Positions 54,628 through 64,000 of a stretch of DNA of 64,000 bases are shown in pieces. Location of the stretch: the NCBI RefSeq assembly GCF_030908545.1, contig NZ_CP133083.1, positions 744,001-808,000 on the forward strand, written 5' to 3'. This DNA is from Nitrosomonas sp. sh817. GTDB taxonomy: Bacteria; Pseudomonadota; Gammaproteobacteria; Burkholderiales; Nitrosomonadaceae. Positions within the stretch are counted from its first letter, which is position 1; every line of letters starts with the position of its first letter. Both the position numbers and the translations under genes were made by a program. The notes under the pieces were generated by a model that worked only from the letters and a program-made list of their open reading frames with translations, had not been told where the DNA came from and did no database searches.

Positions 54628-56655
54628 ATGCTTGAAGTTATTGCCACATTTGCGCGCTGGAGTCAACTTGCGGCAAATCTGATTTTATTGGGTGGTTGTG
54701 TTTTTCTATTTATATTAAGTGCTAATAAGTCGGCATACGCAAAGAAATGGCCTGAAAAATTAGAGCGTTCATTTATCGGGCTTGCAATCACGATTCCGAT
54801 AGCTTTATTGGTGATTGTATTTGCAACTATCCTGCAAATTACTGGTGATGCAGTCAATTTAAAACACCCTGGCGTGTGGTTAAATTTTCTGAATGAAACC
54901 AGGGTAGGACAAATCTGGATTGGTCGTTTCATCTTTGCAGTAATCCTTCTTCTATTCATAATATACCTGCGCAAGGTAACACGCGTTCGCTGGCACTACG
55001 CAGCTTGTGCTTCTATTGCAGCTTTACCGCTTATAGCGAGTTCATTCGCTAGTCACAGCGCTGCTGAAGGAGTGTCAATATCAGCCATTGCGCCTTATGC
55101 ATTACATCAAGTTTTCGCAGGCATTTGGTTTGGCGCTTTGCCGGCTCTATTTCTCCTGTTTTATTCATCAGAACAAAGTGTTGATGTTGGCACTCATCGA
55201 TTAGCTATAGAGACGGCTCAGCGTTTTTCCATAATCGCGTTACCGATTATGATATTGATTATCCTAACCGGGCTTGTTGTGAGCGATCGCATATTTGCGG
55301 AACAATATGCTGCCTTGGTAGCTACTGAATATGGGTGGTTGCTCAGTTCTAAACTACTTCTGCTTGGAATTATTCTTGTAATTGCCTGGCGAGTCCGGCC
55401 GGATTGGCTACCTGCGTTGCAGAGTAATGAGCAGACAGAAGATGGGTTAGTTGAAAACCGGAATAACATTTCGAAATGGGTGCGAATCGAGTTTATTCTG
55501 GCACTTGTTTTGATATTGCTGGCTACGATCATTTCGAATACAACGCCAGCTAAGTATACGCCTATTGATAACTGGCCTTTTCCGTTTCGATTCTCGATTG
55601 ATGCAACATGGAATCAACCCGGCGTCGCATCACAGGTTTGGATTGGCATGGCAATTGTTGCACTGGCTTTTGTCGTGATTGGGTGGGGACAATTCCGGAA
55701 TTGGAGTGGCAGGCGTCTGGTAATCATTCCGATGCTGCTCTTGTTATCAGGATTCGCAGTAACGTTACCTCCTTTGACGATCAAAGCTCATCCTGAAACT
55801 TATCGCCAACCACCGATTCCGTTTGATACGACCTCGATAGCAAACGGTGCCACACTTTATGCTCAGCATTGTGTCGATTGTCATGGTATTCAGGGGAAAG
55901 GTAATGGCATCAAATCGAGAACATTATCAACTAAGCTGCCCGATTTACTGATGGAGCTTCATGTTAATGATCATACACCGGGTGATTTTTATCATTGGAT
56001 AAGTTTCGGGATGGTTGATACCGACATGCCAGGTTATGCCGATAAAATTCCCGAAGAAGGCCGCTGGGATTTAATTAACTTTGTTCATGCATTATCGAGA
56101 GGTTATCAAGCACGTATTCTGACACCGGAAATTGTACCCGATAAAGCATTTGCAAAACCCCCTGTCTTTTCTTATACAACTCAGGATGGCAGCCATGGCG
56201 CATTGCAGGATTTTCGTAATCGTCAACCGGTATTACTCGTTAACTTTTCGTGGCCGCAATCGAAACAACGAATCGAACAACTCAGGCATTTCTATGGCAA
56301 GCTAAGAGAGCAAAATATCGCATTATTAGCAGTGCCAACCAAGCAACTCACTACTGATGAATTGGCGCAAGTAATGGATGACCTGCCATTTCCCGTTGTT
56401 ACCCAAGGTTTTGAAGAGATTACAGCTAGCTATGCACTGTGGCGGAGGACACTGAGTACTCCGGATATTATCGGGCGAGGTACGGTTCCGGATCATCTGG
56501 AGTTTTTGATCGACCGTAGTGGGTATTTACGTGCACGTTGGATTCCATCCATAGACCAATCCGGTTGGTCGGATATCGATGCCTTGATCCAGCAAGTCAA
56601 TTTGTTGAATCGTGAGCGAATGGCAATGCCGTTTCCGGAAGATTCGGTTCGCTAG
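54628..56655 (+). CDS. copD: CopD-cytochrome c-redoxin fusion protein
   Basis: A 675-residue protein in three parts. The N-terminal CopD copper-transport domain (about 1-320) has roughly eight membrane helices and conserved His in ALHQVFAGIWFG. After two further helices comes a c-type cytochrome domain (about 400-495) with haem site CVDCH at 415-419 and a probable Met ligand in DMPGY. The final part (about 520-665) resembles a TlpA/AhpC redoxin fold. There the CxxC active site is replaced (LLVNFSWPQSKQ), so it cannot do thiol chemistry in the usual way. Membrane-bound, with the cytochrome and redoxin parts likely periplasmic. The fusion suggests copper handling coupled to electron transfer. 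Confidence 0.85.
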   Translation: MLEVIATFARWSQLAANLILLGGCVFLFILSANKSAYAKKWPEKLERSFIGLAITIPIALLVIVFATILQITGDAVNLKHPGVWLNFLNETRVGQIWIGRFIFAVILLLFIIYLRKVTRVRWHYAACASIAALPLIASSFASHSAAEGVSISAIAPYALHQVFAGIWFGALPALFLLFYSSEQSVDVGTHRLAIETAQRFSIIALPIMILIILTGLVVSDRIFAEQYAALVATEYGWLLSSKLLLLGIILVIAWRVRPDWLPALQSNEQTEDGLVENRNNISKWVRIEFILALVLILLATIISNTTPAKYTPIDNWPFPFRFSIDATWNQPGVASQVWIGMAIVALAFVVIGWGQFRNWSGRRLVIIPMLLLLSGFAVTLPPLTIKAHPETYRQPPIPFDTTSIANGATLYAQHCVDCHGIQGKGNGIKSRTLSTKLPDLLMELHVNDHTPGDFYHWISFGMVDTDMPGYADKIPEEGRWDLINFVHALSRGYQARILTPEIVPDKAFAKPPVFSYTTQDGSHGALQDFRNRQPVLLVNFSWPQSKQRIEQLRHFYGKLREQNIALLAVPTKQLTTDELAQVMDDLPFPVVTQGFEEITASYALWRRTLSTPDIIGRGTVPDHLEFLIDRSGYLRARWIPSIDQSGWSDIDALIQQVNLLNRERMAMPFPEDSVR

Positions 56656-56776
56656 TTTCATTGATTACAATTTTCTGACGCAGCGATAGTTATGCGCGTG
56701 TTATCGCAACCAGCTCCAGCGTATTCCTTTTGTTCCGGTTTTTAAGTCCACAAACCCCAATTTCCCTAATGACATC

Positions 56777-57394
56777 CTATTTTATGCAATGCTCCGATTG
56801 TGATTGCAGACCGGAAATCAGCATTGCTTGTGGCGATTGAACAGGACTGATTTGAATCTGCTTGAAGCAGGCGTGTTCGATTTTTATTTCAAGCATGCGT
56901 TCAAGTGGAAACTGCAGAACATGGCAAATGATGATCCGGATAACACCTCCATGGGTAACAAGCAAAATTTTTTGCCCGTTAAATTGTTGTTGAACGGCAT
57001 GCCAAGCCGATAAAACGCGCGTCATGAAAATAGGCAAATATTCGCCGTTTGGCGGCGGATGGTTAAACGGATCCCGCCAGAAACACGCCAAAGCATCGGC
57101 ATCGATACGCATCAATTCTGCGGACGATCGATCTTCCCAATCACCGAAATGGATTTCCTGGATGCGTTCATCGCATGTAACGGGAATGGCATAGCGTTGA
57201 CCGATTGCTTCGGCGAAGTCCGCGCACCGCGCGAGGGGAGAAGTGACGATTTGTTGCCATTCGATGGGACGATTTTCCATGGCCTTCCACATTTGCGCCC
57301 AACCGGTCCGAGTGAGCGGATGATTGGTGCTGCCGCAATAGCGGCCGCTGTGAACGGTTTCGCCGTGTCTGAGTAAATCGATTTGTGTTGGCAT
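56777..57394 (-). CDS. cobC: Histidine phosphatase, probable alpha-ribazole phosphatase
   Basis: A 205-residue phosphoglycerate-mutase-type phosphatase. The catalytic histidine is in LLRHGETVHSG (residues 8-18), the second His in VTHGGVIR, and the acid/base Glu in EIHFGDWEDRS. The position at the end of the cobalamin genes supports the CobC role (removing phosphate from alpha-ribazole 5'-phosphate or the cobalamin phosphate). It is the last gene of the leftward cluster and faces copD. The 120 bases between them show no further gene. Confidence 0.85.
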   Translation of the reverse strand: MPTQIDLLRHGETVHSGRYCGSTNHPLTRTGWAQMWKAMENRPIEWQQIVTSPLARCADFAEAIGQRYAIPVTCDERIQEIHFGDWEDRSSAELMRIDADALACFWRDPFNHPPPNGEYLPIFMTRVLSAWHAVQQQFNGQKILLVTHGGVIRIIICHVLQFPLERMLEIKIEHACFKQIQISPVQSPQAMLISGLQSQSEHCIK

Positions 57395-57397
57395 CGG

Positions 57398-58471
57398 TTA
57401 CTCCGCAAACTGTTGACCTGATACTTGCGCTTCGGCGAAAGTCGCCATGCCGTTGTGCAGGTTGCAAGCCAGGCGCAGCAAAGGTAGCGCTGTTGCTGCG
57501 CCGCTGGCTTCGCCGAGCCGCATCTCAATAGCGAGCAGCGGTGTCGCATCGAATGCCTGAAGCACGATGCGATGACCGGGTTCGGCTGACCGGTGCGAAA
57601 AAATAAACCAATCTTTGCAGCCTGGAACGATTGATTCCGCTGCCAGAGCAGCGACCGAGCTGATAAAACCATCGATCAGCAGCGGCAATCCGATTTGCGC
57701 GCCGCGGAGATAGGCGCCGGTCAGTGCGGCAATTTCAAAACCGCCTAGGCGGCGTAACGCATCCAGCGGCGAATCAATCTGCGCGCGATGATAAGACAGC
57801 GCTTGGGCGATAACGGCTGCTTTATGCGCAATTTGCGCGGCAGTAAGGCCGGTGCCTGAGCCGGTCAGCGCTTGCGAGTCACGATTCAACAAAGCACAGG
57901 CCAGCGCTGTCGCGCTGGTAGTATTGCCGATACCCATTTCACCGCCGATAAAGATGTCGACAGAGTGCTGCTGTGCTCGCTCGATTGCATCGAAGCCGGC
58001 GGTCAGAGCTGCGGATAATTGCTGCTCCGTCATGGCCGGGGCGTGCAAAAAATTGGCAGTGCCTGAGCCAAGCCGGCGATGGATGACGCCAGGCAGGGCT
58101 TCGACATCGTTGACCGTGCCGAGATTGACGACTTCCAACGTCGCGCCAATTGCTTTGGCCAACACACTGATTGCCGCGCCGCCTCGTGAGAAATTGCGGA
58201 TCATTTCACCGGTAACCGCTTGCGGGAATGCGGAAACGCCTTCGTTAGCAATACCGTGATCGGCAGCGAAAATACTGATATGCACGCGATCGGCGCAGGG
58301 TTTAACGGTATGCTGCATAGCAGCAAGCTGAATTGCCGCAGTTTCCAGGAGGCCCAGCGCACCGGGCGGCTTGGTGAGTTGCATCTGGCGCTGTAGCGCT
58401 TGATGGCATGTTGTTTCGTTGAGAGAGCAGACAGGTTCCCGCAGCCATGCGGGTGTGAGCAGCCGAGTCAT
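57398..58471 (-). CDS. cobT: Nicotinate-nucleotide-dimethylbenzimidazole phosphoribosyltransferase
   Basis: A 357-residue enzyme that activates dimethylbenzimidazole to alpha-ribazole phosphate for the lower ligand of cobalamin. Characteristic runs are [35 protein letters not shown] and the catalytic-region residues near [13 protein letters not shown]. Normal length. Its start overlaps the cobU stop (ATGA type), and its stop is 3 bases before cobC. Confidence 0.95.
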   Translation of the reverse strand: MTRLLTPAWLREPVCSLNETTCHQALQRQMQLTKPPGALGLLETAAIQLAAMQHTVKPCADRVHISIFAADHGIANEGVSAFPQAVTGEMIRNFSRGGAAISVLAKAIGATLEVVNLGTVNDVEALPGVIHRRLGSGTANFLHAPAMTEQQLSAALTAGFDAIERAQQHSVDIFIGGEMGIGNTTSATALACALLNRDSQALTGSGTGLTAAQIAHKAAVIAQALSYHRAQIDSPLDALRRLGGFEIAALTGAYLRGAQIGLPLLIDGFISSVAALAAESIVPGCKDWFIFSHRSAEPGHRIVLQAFDATPLLAIEMRLGEASGAATALPLLRLACNLHNGMATFAEAQVSGQQFAE

Positions 58472-58998
58472 AACGGTTTTCCTTTCAAAACCAGCGGCAG
58501 ACCGGCGACAGTCAGGACCACCTGATCGCAGACTTTTGCTAAATCCTGATGTAGCCGACCCGCTTCATCGCAATAGCGCCGGCTTAATTCACCCAAAGGT
58601 GTGATTCCCATGTTGGTTTCGTTGCTGACTAAAATGAGCGGCCCCGATACGCGGGCGAGTACATCCAGAAAAGCGCTGTGTTCAATGTCGATTCGTAACG
58701 GATCTGGGTGGATCAGCAGATTCGTCGTCCAGAGTGTCAGGCAATCGATTAATAGACAGCGTGTTTCAGTTGCGTGTTGAGTCAATGCCGAAGCGAGTTG
58801 CAGTGGCTCTTCCACGACCTGCCAGTGATCTGGCCGCCGCGCCCGGTGCGCGGCAACTCTTGCGCGCATTTCGTCATCTCCGGCAGTCGCAGTTGCGATA
58901 TAGGTGACCGGCAATCCGCTGGCTGTTGCCAAACGCTCTGCCAGGCGGCTTTTACCCGACCGTACACCACCTAGGATCAATGTTTTTGTCGCGCTCAT
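58468..58998 (-). CDS. cobU: Adenosylcobinamide kinase/guanylyltransferase
   Basis: A 176-residue bifunctional enzyme. I set the start at the ATG at 58998 ([17 protein letters not shown]) because it overlaps the cobQ stop as ATGA and places the P-loop at the N-terminus. Motifs: Walker [13 protein letters not shown], the GMP-binding [19 protein letters not shown], and [18 protein letters not shown] with the Asp/Glu of the transferase. It converts adenosylcobinamide to the GDP form in the nucleotide-loop pathway. Confidence 0.94.
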   Translation of the reverse strand: MSATKTLILGGVRSGKSRLAERLATASGLPVTYIATATAGDDEMRARVAAHRARRPDHWQVVEEPLQLASALTQHATETRCLLIDCLTLWTTNLLIHPDPLRIDIEHSAFLDVLARVSGPLILVSNETNMGITPLGELSRRYCDEAGRLHQDLAKVCDQVVLTVAGLPLVLKGKPL

Positions 58999-60476
58999 GG
59001 AGTACACGAAGGCAAGTTGAGCATGTGATATAAACGCGCAGTATCCAGATATTGATCCACACAATCCGCTAATCGATTTATCTGAGCATCGCGCACCGCG
59101 TGGTAATCAAAAGCAATGCATGTATTTTTAAAACCGGCCCAGGTTAATAGTTCATTACAGGCAAGGGGTGATTCAAAAATGCCATGCAGATAGGTTCCCA
59201 GTATCAATCCATCGCCGCTGATAGCGCCATCATTTCCGTGCGCTAAGTGGAACACTGGTTGATAATGCGCATGAAACGTGGAGACCCCCGCATGAATCTC
59301 GTAGCCAGTCATGGCAACTTCGCTCGCAGCGAATCGTCCCTGAATGTTGCGGAGTATTTTATCGGCTTTCAGCGTTGTCTCCATATCAAAGCAGGCGAAC
59401 CCTGCTGAGCTGCCTGCATCACCTTCATAGCCATCAGGATCATGAATCAATTTCCCAAGCATTTGAAAACCGCCGCAAATACCTATCAACTTCCCGCCAT
59501 AGCGTAAATGACGATGGATTGCTGGCTCCCAGCCCTGTTGGCGTAACCAATTGAGATCTGCGCGGACGCTTTTAGAACCGGGTAGAATGATCAAATCCGC
59601 TGGCGGGATGGTGTCGCCGGGACCGATGAACTGCAAATGAACGTGCGGCTGCAAACGCAACGGATCGAAATCGGTATGATTGCTGATACGCGGCAGTGCC
59701 GGAACAATAACCCGGAAATGTTTCTGCTCCGAGGATGCTTTTGAAACATTAGCACAAGGTAAAGCATCTTCGGCTTCAAGGTGTAAACCCTGCAAGTAAG
59801 GAATAACACCCAACACCGGCTTGCCGGTATATTGCTCCAGCCAATCCAATCCGGAATCAAGCAATGCTTTATCGCCACGGAAACGATTGATGACAAACCC
59901 TTGGATACGCGCTTGTTCGCTTTCGCTCAATAATGCCAATGTGCCTGCCAGATGCGCAAATACACCGCCACGATCGATATCGGCAATGAGAACAACCGGG
60001 CAGTCGACCGCTTCGGCAAAGCCCATATTCGCTATGTCATTGGCGCGCAGATTGATTTCAGCAGGTGAACCGGCGCCTTCGGCGATAATTTTGTCGTATT
60101 GCCCGCAGAGTCTTGTATGCGAATCAAGCACCGCACCAAGCGCCTTCGATTTATAGTCATGAAAGTTGCATGCATCCATGTTGGCGATGGCATGACCGTG
60201 AATGATGATCTGTGCATTCTTGTCCGAAGTAGGTTTCAGCAATACCGGATTCATATCGGTATGCGGCGCCAATCCGGCGGCCAACGCCTGTACCGCCTGA
60301 GCCCGGCCGATTTCCCCGCCATCGGCGGTGACGACACTGTTGAGCGCCATATTTTGCGGTTTGAACGGTGCGACACGCACGCTTTGTCGTGCCAGCCAGC
60401 GGCAAAGTGCGGTTACCAGCATGCTTTTGCCGGCATCGGACGTGGTGCCCTGAATCATCAGTGTTTGCGCATTCAT
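58995..60476 (-). CDS. cobQ: Cobyric acid synthase (glutamine-hydrolysing)
   Basis: A 493-residue amidotransferase. The start is at 60476 ([18 protein letters not shown]), 5 bases after cobO ends. The N-terminal dethiobiotin-synthetase-like domain has the P-loop [11 protein letters not shown] and KPQNMALNS. The C-terminal class I glutaminase domain has catalytic Cys in [10 protein letters not shown] and His in YLHGIFES. It amidates side chains of adenosylcobyrinate diamide. Its presence means the cell can act on early corrinoids, although no ring-building genes are seen here. Confidence 0.96.
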   Translation of the reverse strand: MNAQTLMIQGTTSDAGKSMLVTALCRWLARQSVRVAPFKPQNMALNSVVTADGGEIGRAQAVQALAAGLAPHTDMNPVLLKPTSDKNAQIIIHGHAIANMDACNFHDYKSKALGAVLDSHTRLCGQYDKIIAEGAGSPAEINLRANDIANMGFAEAVDCPVVLIADIDRGGVFAHLAGTLALLSESEQARIQGFVINRFRGDKALLDSGLDWLEQYTGKPVLGVIPYLQGLHLEAEDALPCANVSKASSEQKHFRVIVPALPRISNHTDFDPLRLQPHVHLQFIGPGDTIPPADLIILPGSKSVRADLNWLRQQGWEPAIHRHLRYGGKLIGICGGFQMLGKLIHDPDGYEGDAGSSAGFACFDMETTLKADKILRNIQGRFAASEVAMTGYEIHAGVSTFHAHYQPVFHLAHGNDGAISGDGLILGTYLHGIFESPLACNELLTWAGFKNTCIAFDYHAVRDAQINRLADCVDQYLDTARLYHMLNLPSCTP

Positions 60477-60480
60477 GATA

Positions 60481-61086
60481 TTACAGATCGATACCTGATT
60501 GCGCCTGGATGCCGGCACGGAACGCGTGTTTGATGTCGGTCATTTCGGTAACGGTGTCGGCGGCATCGCATAGCGCTTCGGGCGCGCCGCGGCCGGTGAT
60601 GACGACATGCTGCATCGGCGGACGGCTTTTCAGATCGCCCAGCACTTGTTGCAGATCAAGCCAGCCGAATTTGAGCGGGTAGGTCAATTCATCGAGCACA
60701 ATCAAGTCAAATGACGGATCGCGCAACATGGTTTGCACTACCTCCCAGCCAAGGCGCGCGGTTTCGGTATCGTGCTCAAGATTCTGTGTATCCCAAGTGA
60801 ATCCCTCTCCTAGGACATGCCAAACCACGTTTTCCTGTTTGCGGAAAAACGCTTCTTCACCGGTATCTGAGCGGCCTTTGATGAATTGCGCGACACCCAC
60901 GCGCATACCATGGCCTAACGCGCGCGCCATCATACCGAATGCCGAGCTGGATTTGCCTTTTCCGTTACCAGTGAGTACCAACAGTAATCCCTGTTTGCGA
61001 TCGGCGCGTGCGATGGCGGCGTCAATGACCTCTTTTTTGCGTTGCATGCGCACGCGATAACGCTCTGCGCGTTCGGAATCAGTCAT
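60481..61086 (-). CDS. cobO: Corrinoid adenosyltransferase (CobO/BtuR type)
   Basis: A 201-residue ATP:cob(I)alamin or cobyrinate adenosyltransferase. It has the P-loop variant [14 protein letters not shown], then [26 protein letters not shown] and [13 protein letters not shown], all family signatures. It adds the upper 5'-deoxyadenosyl ligand and precedes cobQ on the same transcript. Confidence 0.95.
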   Translation of the reverse strand: MTDSERAERYRVRMQRKKEVIDAAIARADRKQGLLLVLTGNGKGKSSSAFGMMARALGHGMRVGVAQFIKGRSDTGEEAFFRKQENVVWHVLGEGFTWDTQNLEHDTETARLGWEVVQTMLRDPSFDLIVLDELTYPLKFGWLDLQQVLGDLKSRPPMQHVVITGRGAPEALCDAADTVTEMTDIKHAFRAGIQAQSGIDL

Positions 61087-61090
61087 CAGT

Positions 61091-61669
61091 TTAACCGGTT
61101 GTGGTGTTGCGCGAATTAAGCTGATGAACAGCTGTAAATAACACGTGTACTCCGATGGCTATAGCAGAATAGAAAACGAATGTTTCGATATACATTGGAA
61201 AATATTTCAGCAATTGCTCGCCGAATTCTGCGAAGCTGGTTTCTGCGATACGGCCGGAGAAGAAATAGAATCCGCCGCTGGAAAATAATCCGCACAGTAT
61301 TAACCCTGTGGATGCGCTGATAAACAATGGCACCAGGGTGCTCCAGCTGAATTGATAATGTTGTGCAAACCAGCGCCCGGCCAACCATAATGAAGCATAT
61401 GCCGGCAGCATGAATAGATAAGCAGGCGTCATGCAATAATCACTGACTCCGCCCCAGGTAGTGGCAGAAATGTCTAAGCCCCAGCCCAACGCAAAGAACG
61501 CCGGTAATGTCCAAGCAGATCGTAAGTAGATTCCGGCAAGGAAGAAAATCGCCCAGGATGCATCGGCTAGGTTATGGACGGTGGCGAAATGATGGCTGCG
61601 TGTCGCTATCATCAGCGCTGCAAGTAACAATCCGATAGCGATCTGGTTGCGAGTGGATAATGTCAGCAT
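61091..61669 (-). CDS. Membrane protein of the cobalamin cluster, unknown function
   Basis: A 192-residue protein with about five to six hydrophobic helices and no motif I can name with certainty. It lies between btuB and cobO with gaps of 14 and 4 bases. That position and its size resemble the substrate-binding (S) components of ECF-type vitamin transporters or other putative corrinoid permeases. No ABC-transporter BtuCDF genes are present in the window, so a role in inner-membrane corrinoid uptake is an attractive but unproven inference. Confidence 0.75.
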   Translation of the reverse strand: MLTLSTRNQIAIGLLLAALMIATRSHHFATVHNLADASWAIFFLAGIYLRSAWTLPAFFALGWGLDISATTWGGVSDYCMTPAYLFMLPAYASLWLAGRWFAQHYQFSWSTLVPLFISASTGLILCGLFSSGGFYFFSGRIAETSFAEFGEQLLKYFPMYIETFVFYSAIAIGVHVLFTAVHQLNSRNTTTG

Positions 61670-61683
61670 AGGTATTACTCCTT

Positions 61684-63531
61684 CTAGGGTTGATAACGGA
61701 CCATGGCAAAAAAGCTTCGCCCGGCTTGATTATAAAACGCCGCGGTTTCATAGTGTTCGTCGGATACGTTGTCGATGCGGCCTTGCAAGCGCCATTTTGG
61801 CGCGAACTGATATTCTGCGCGCAAATCCAACTTCGCGTATGCATCCAGTTTTCGCGTATTGGCCAAGTCATCGTAGCGTTGACCTTCCACCAGCAGCATG
61901 CCGCCGACGGCATATTTACCGAATTCGCGGTTCAAATCCAGCCTGAACGATTGCTCGGCACGTCGCGGCAATATATTTCCGCGATCGGATCCCGATCCGC
62001 GATCGACCGGTTCCATCAGCGTCAAATGGGTATTGACTTGCCATGCCATGATTTGTGTAGACAATATCCCTTCAATGCCGCGGATACGAGCTTGCTCGAT
62101 ATTGTTCGGCGCGAATATTCTCGCATCGTACGCGATCAAATTGTCGATACGTGTTTCATACGCATTGATCGACCAGTTGCCCCAGTTAGCATGGCCGCGC
62201 GTGCCGAATTCATAGCTGAGAGAGTCTTCGGGTTTGAGATTAGGGTTGCTGAAGCCGGGAAAATATAACTCATTGAATGTCGGCGCCTTGAAAGCGCTGC
62301 CGAAGTTGGCGATCAATAAAAATTTGTCGGATAGCGGATAACTCCATCCGGCGTTGCCGGTAACACGGCTGCCGAATTGTTGATTATCGTCATGCCGGAT
62401 CGAAAATTGCAAGTTATGTGCGGCGATATTGGCTTGATGCTGCGCGAATACCCCCCAATTGGTGCGTGACATTACCGTGTAGGCTTCGGTGCTGTTGATA
62501 TGATCGCGCTGATAATCCATGCCCAGCGTAAGCTGCTGGTCTTTTGCGACAGTGAAAGTATTTAAAACCGAAACGTTATCTCGCGTGGTATTGAACCGGG
62601 ACTGAAAAGCGGTTCCCAAAAAATTGTCACTGTCTTCCCGGCTGCTGCCCGCGATCAAATTGAAATTCCAGAATGCAACCGGCGCGTAACGGATGGTGCC
62701 GCCGACAACTTGCTGCATTAGCACGGTTTTATTGGCGAAACTGCCATCATAGTACGCTTTTCCGGTGGATTGCATGAAATTGGTTTCGATTTCCAAGCCA
62801 TTTTGAAAACGGTAGCCACCGCGCATGCTGCCCGCAACATTCCGATAGCCATCGCGATCGAACAATGCGGGGTCGGATGAATCGACAAAACACCCGGCGC
62901 TGCTGGTGCCGTTGCAAGCGTTGAAGCCTTGGGTGCCGATGCCGCTGGCGGTCAGATTCAGCCAGCCTTGCGTGCCATTATATGACATACCGGTTGCACC
63001 CTCGAATGTGCCGAAGCTGCCGCCGCCGAAGTTCAAGTGTTGCCGGAAGCCGCTGCCGGTTCCCTTGCGGGTGATGATATGAATCACCCCGCCGATTGCT
63101 TCGGAGCCATACAAACTGGAACGTGGTCCGCGCACGATTTCGACGCGTTCGATTTGATCAATGGGAATGTTCTCAAACGCCGTGGTACCGGAAGTGGCCG
63201 AACCAACTTTGATGTTGTCGACCAGCACCAATACATGATCGGACTCGGTGCCGCGCATGAACACAAACGACGATTTGCCCATGCCGCCGCTATTTGAAAT
63301 GCTGATTCCGGCAACACCGCGGAGTAAATCTTGCACCGAGCGTGCTTGTTGCCGCTCGATGTCTTTTCGTGAAATGACCGTTACCGAAGCCAATGCAGTG
63401 TCCGCTGTTTGCGCTGTCCGTGTCGCGGTGACGATGACCGGTTTTTCCTGATGTTCGATACTACTGGCTAAGCTATGAGGGATGGCGCCTAACCATAGCG
63501 CCGGTATCGCCGTTAAAAGGCGTTTCTGCAT
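61684..63531 (-). CDS. btuB: TonB-dependent vitamin B12 receptor BtuB
   Basis: A 615-residue outer-membrane receptor. A signal peptide (cleavage near SLAS) is followed by a TonB-box-like EKPVIVTATR. The plug domain has SVQDLLRGVAGISIS, FVFMRGTESDHVLVLVD and RVEIVRGPRSSLYGSEAIGG. A 22-strand barrel follows, with the late segment LPRRAEQSFRLDLNREFG. The last residues are AMVRYQP, so the final residue is Pro instead of the usual Phe or Trp. A cobalamin riboswitch precedes it, confirming the substrate class. It heads the cobalamin operon. Confidence 0.94.
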   Translation of the reverse strand: MQKRLLTAIPALWLGAIPHSLASSIEHQEKPVIVTATRTAQTADTALASVTVISRKDIERQQARSVQDLLRGVAGISISNSGGMGKSSFVFMRGTESDHVLVLVDNIKVGSATSGTTAFENIPIDQIERVEIVRGPRSSLYGSEAIGGVIHIITRKGTGSGFRQHLNFGGGSFGTFEGATGMSYNGTQGWLNLTASGIGTQGFNACNGTSSAGCFVDSSDPALFDRDGYRNVAGSMRGGYRFQNGLEIETNFMQSTGKAYYDGSFANKTVLMQQVVGGTIRYAPVAFWNFNLIAGSSREDSDNFLGTAFQSRFNTTRDNVSVLNTFTVAKDQQLTLGMDYQRDHINSTEAYTVMSRTNWGVFAQHQANIAAHNLQFSIRHDDNQQFGSRVTGNAGWSYPLSDKFLLIANFGSAFKAPTFNELYFPGFSNPNLKPEDSLSYEFGTRGHANWGNWSINAYETRIDNLIAYDARIFAPNNIEQARIRGIEGILSTQIMAWQVNTHLTLMEPVDRGSGSDRGNILPRRAEQSFRLDLNREFGKYAVGGMLLVEGQRYDDLANTRKLDAYAKLDLRAEYQFAPKWRLQGRIDNVSDEHYETAAFYNQAGRSFFAMVRYQP

Positions 63532-63674
63532 GATCTGATTCCTTCGCGCACACCCGCGCGTTGTCGAATTCTAAAATTGGGATGCAGAAGGAACCGGCTA
63601 GGTCAGATGCGCCGTTCGCGAACAAGAACCGCTCGACCGCCGCATATTGCCCTCCGCAATACCGTTGTGAGTTT

Positions 63675-63785
63675 ACTTCGGGCCGGTCTCCGGACTGATG
63701 AGTGGAATGACACCCTTATCTGCGCCTTCCCGTGTCGAACACAGTGGCACTATGCAGATATTCGAGGTTGCTTGAGAAGATAAAT
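63675..63785 (-). promoter_or_regulatory. Cobalamin riboswitch
   Basis: On the minus strand the B12 box CAGTCCGGAGACCGGCC lies at 63681-63697, preceded by GGGAAGGCGCAGATAAGGGTG-type core sequence near 63715-63740 with the expected GGGAA and GGTG blocks. It is about 145 bases before btuB. It should switch off the btuB-cob operon when cobalamin is abundant. The bases from 63786 to the window end hold no gene I can support; a short CCTTCAA/TTGAAGG stem sits at 63905-63928. Confidence 0.88.
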
Positions 63786-64000
63786 TTGATGCGCTGTTCT
63801 GCAAAAAAGACTTGTTACAAGCTGACCTCTGCTCATTTACCGTTGCGGGGGCAGTGCTGGCTTTGCTCGATCATTTGACTGATGCGCACCAGCTTCCCGT
63901 TTAACCTTCAAAAAAAGAAAATTGAAGGCACCTGAGGTAAGTTGGCGCAGGCTACAGAAATCAAAGTTGGGTGTCAAGCCGGAATTGGCCGAATCAAGCG

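Noticed and set aside
56701..56775. 24-codon minus-strand frame right after cobC
   Set aside because: It starts close to the cobC stop and has an AGG nearby, but it is very short, has no similarity to cobS or anything known, and overlaps likely 3'-UTR sequence.
1..64000. CRISPR array, rRNA operon or restriction-modification genes
   Set aside because: I looked for regularly spaced repeats, rRNA sequence and typical RM motifs and found none. The repeated blocks are IS copies and att sites.

Overview
The window is a chromosomal segment of an ammonia-oxidising betaproteobacterium. The amoCAB-amoE-amoD-copC-copD cluster (about 49.4-56.7 kb) identifies the Nitrosomonadaceae. The moderate GC content and heavy insertion-sequence load suggest Nitrosomonas rather than Nitrosospira, but I could not run a phylogeny.

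Layout. 1-8.9 kb holds housekeeping genes: the 3' part of prfC, a secreted metallophosphoesterase, yicC, and on the minus strand mgtE, aroE, a TonB protein and an RNase II-family exoribonuclease. 9.1-12.0 kb is a TPR lipoprotein gene cut in two by an IS630-family element whose TA target duplication can be placed exactly. 12.0-20.6 kb holds a Kazal-type lipoprotein, a DciA-like gene, an M23 peptidase, secA, the petABC operon (cytochrome bc1 complex) and sspAB.

20.6-30.3 kb is an integrated genomic island. A tRNA-Thr gene at the left has its last 45 bases plus one flanking base repeated exactly at 30251-30296. The island carries an integrase, an excisionase-like gene, a Rep_trans/NicK-like replication initiator and an unknown gene on the minus strand. 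A divergent cargo of three exported proteins follows: a 986-residue coiled-coil protein and two small proteins sharing a C-terminal module. 30.3-37.3 kb is a mobile-element scrap heap: a second tyrosine integrase, three IS200-like copies, two IS30 elements in all counting the one inside the island, an IS481-like transposase gene split by an IS3-family element that is itself split by IS200, and a relic of a P2-type replication protein A gene.

37.4-41.6 kb carries two paralogous secreted proteins (lyase-like fold plus fibronectin III). One has a clear cyclic-di-GMP (GEMM-I) riboswitch in its leader and the other what looks like a decayed copy. Then come a secreted cyclophilin, a 7Fe ferredoxin and an AddAB-like helicase-nuclease pair. 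The ammonia monooxygenase cluster follows a 312-base leader containing a possible 25-codon ORF, a stem-loop and a perfect palindrome. The window ends with a minus-strand cobalamin cluster (btuB, a membrane protein, cobO, cobQ, cobU, cobT, cobC) behind a cobalamin riboswitch.

How the genes work together. Ammonia monooxygenase draws electrons from the quinone pool, where PetABC also operates. CopC, CopD and AmoD/AmoE plausibly handle copper or enzyme maturation. BtuB needs a TonB such as the one at 5992-6906 to import corrinoids, which the cob genes then adenosylate and finish. The most interesting unexplained parts are the island cargo operon, the amo leader and the riboswitch-controlled secreted protein pair.
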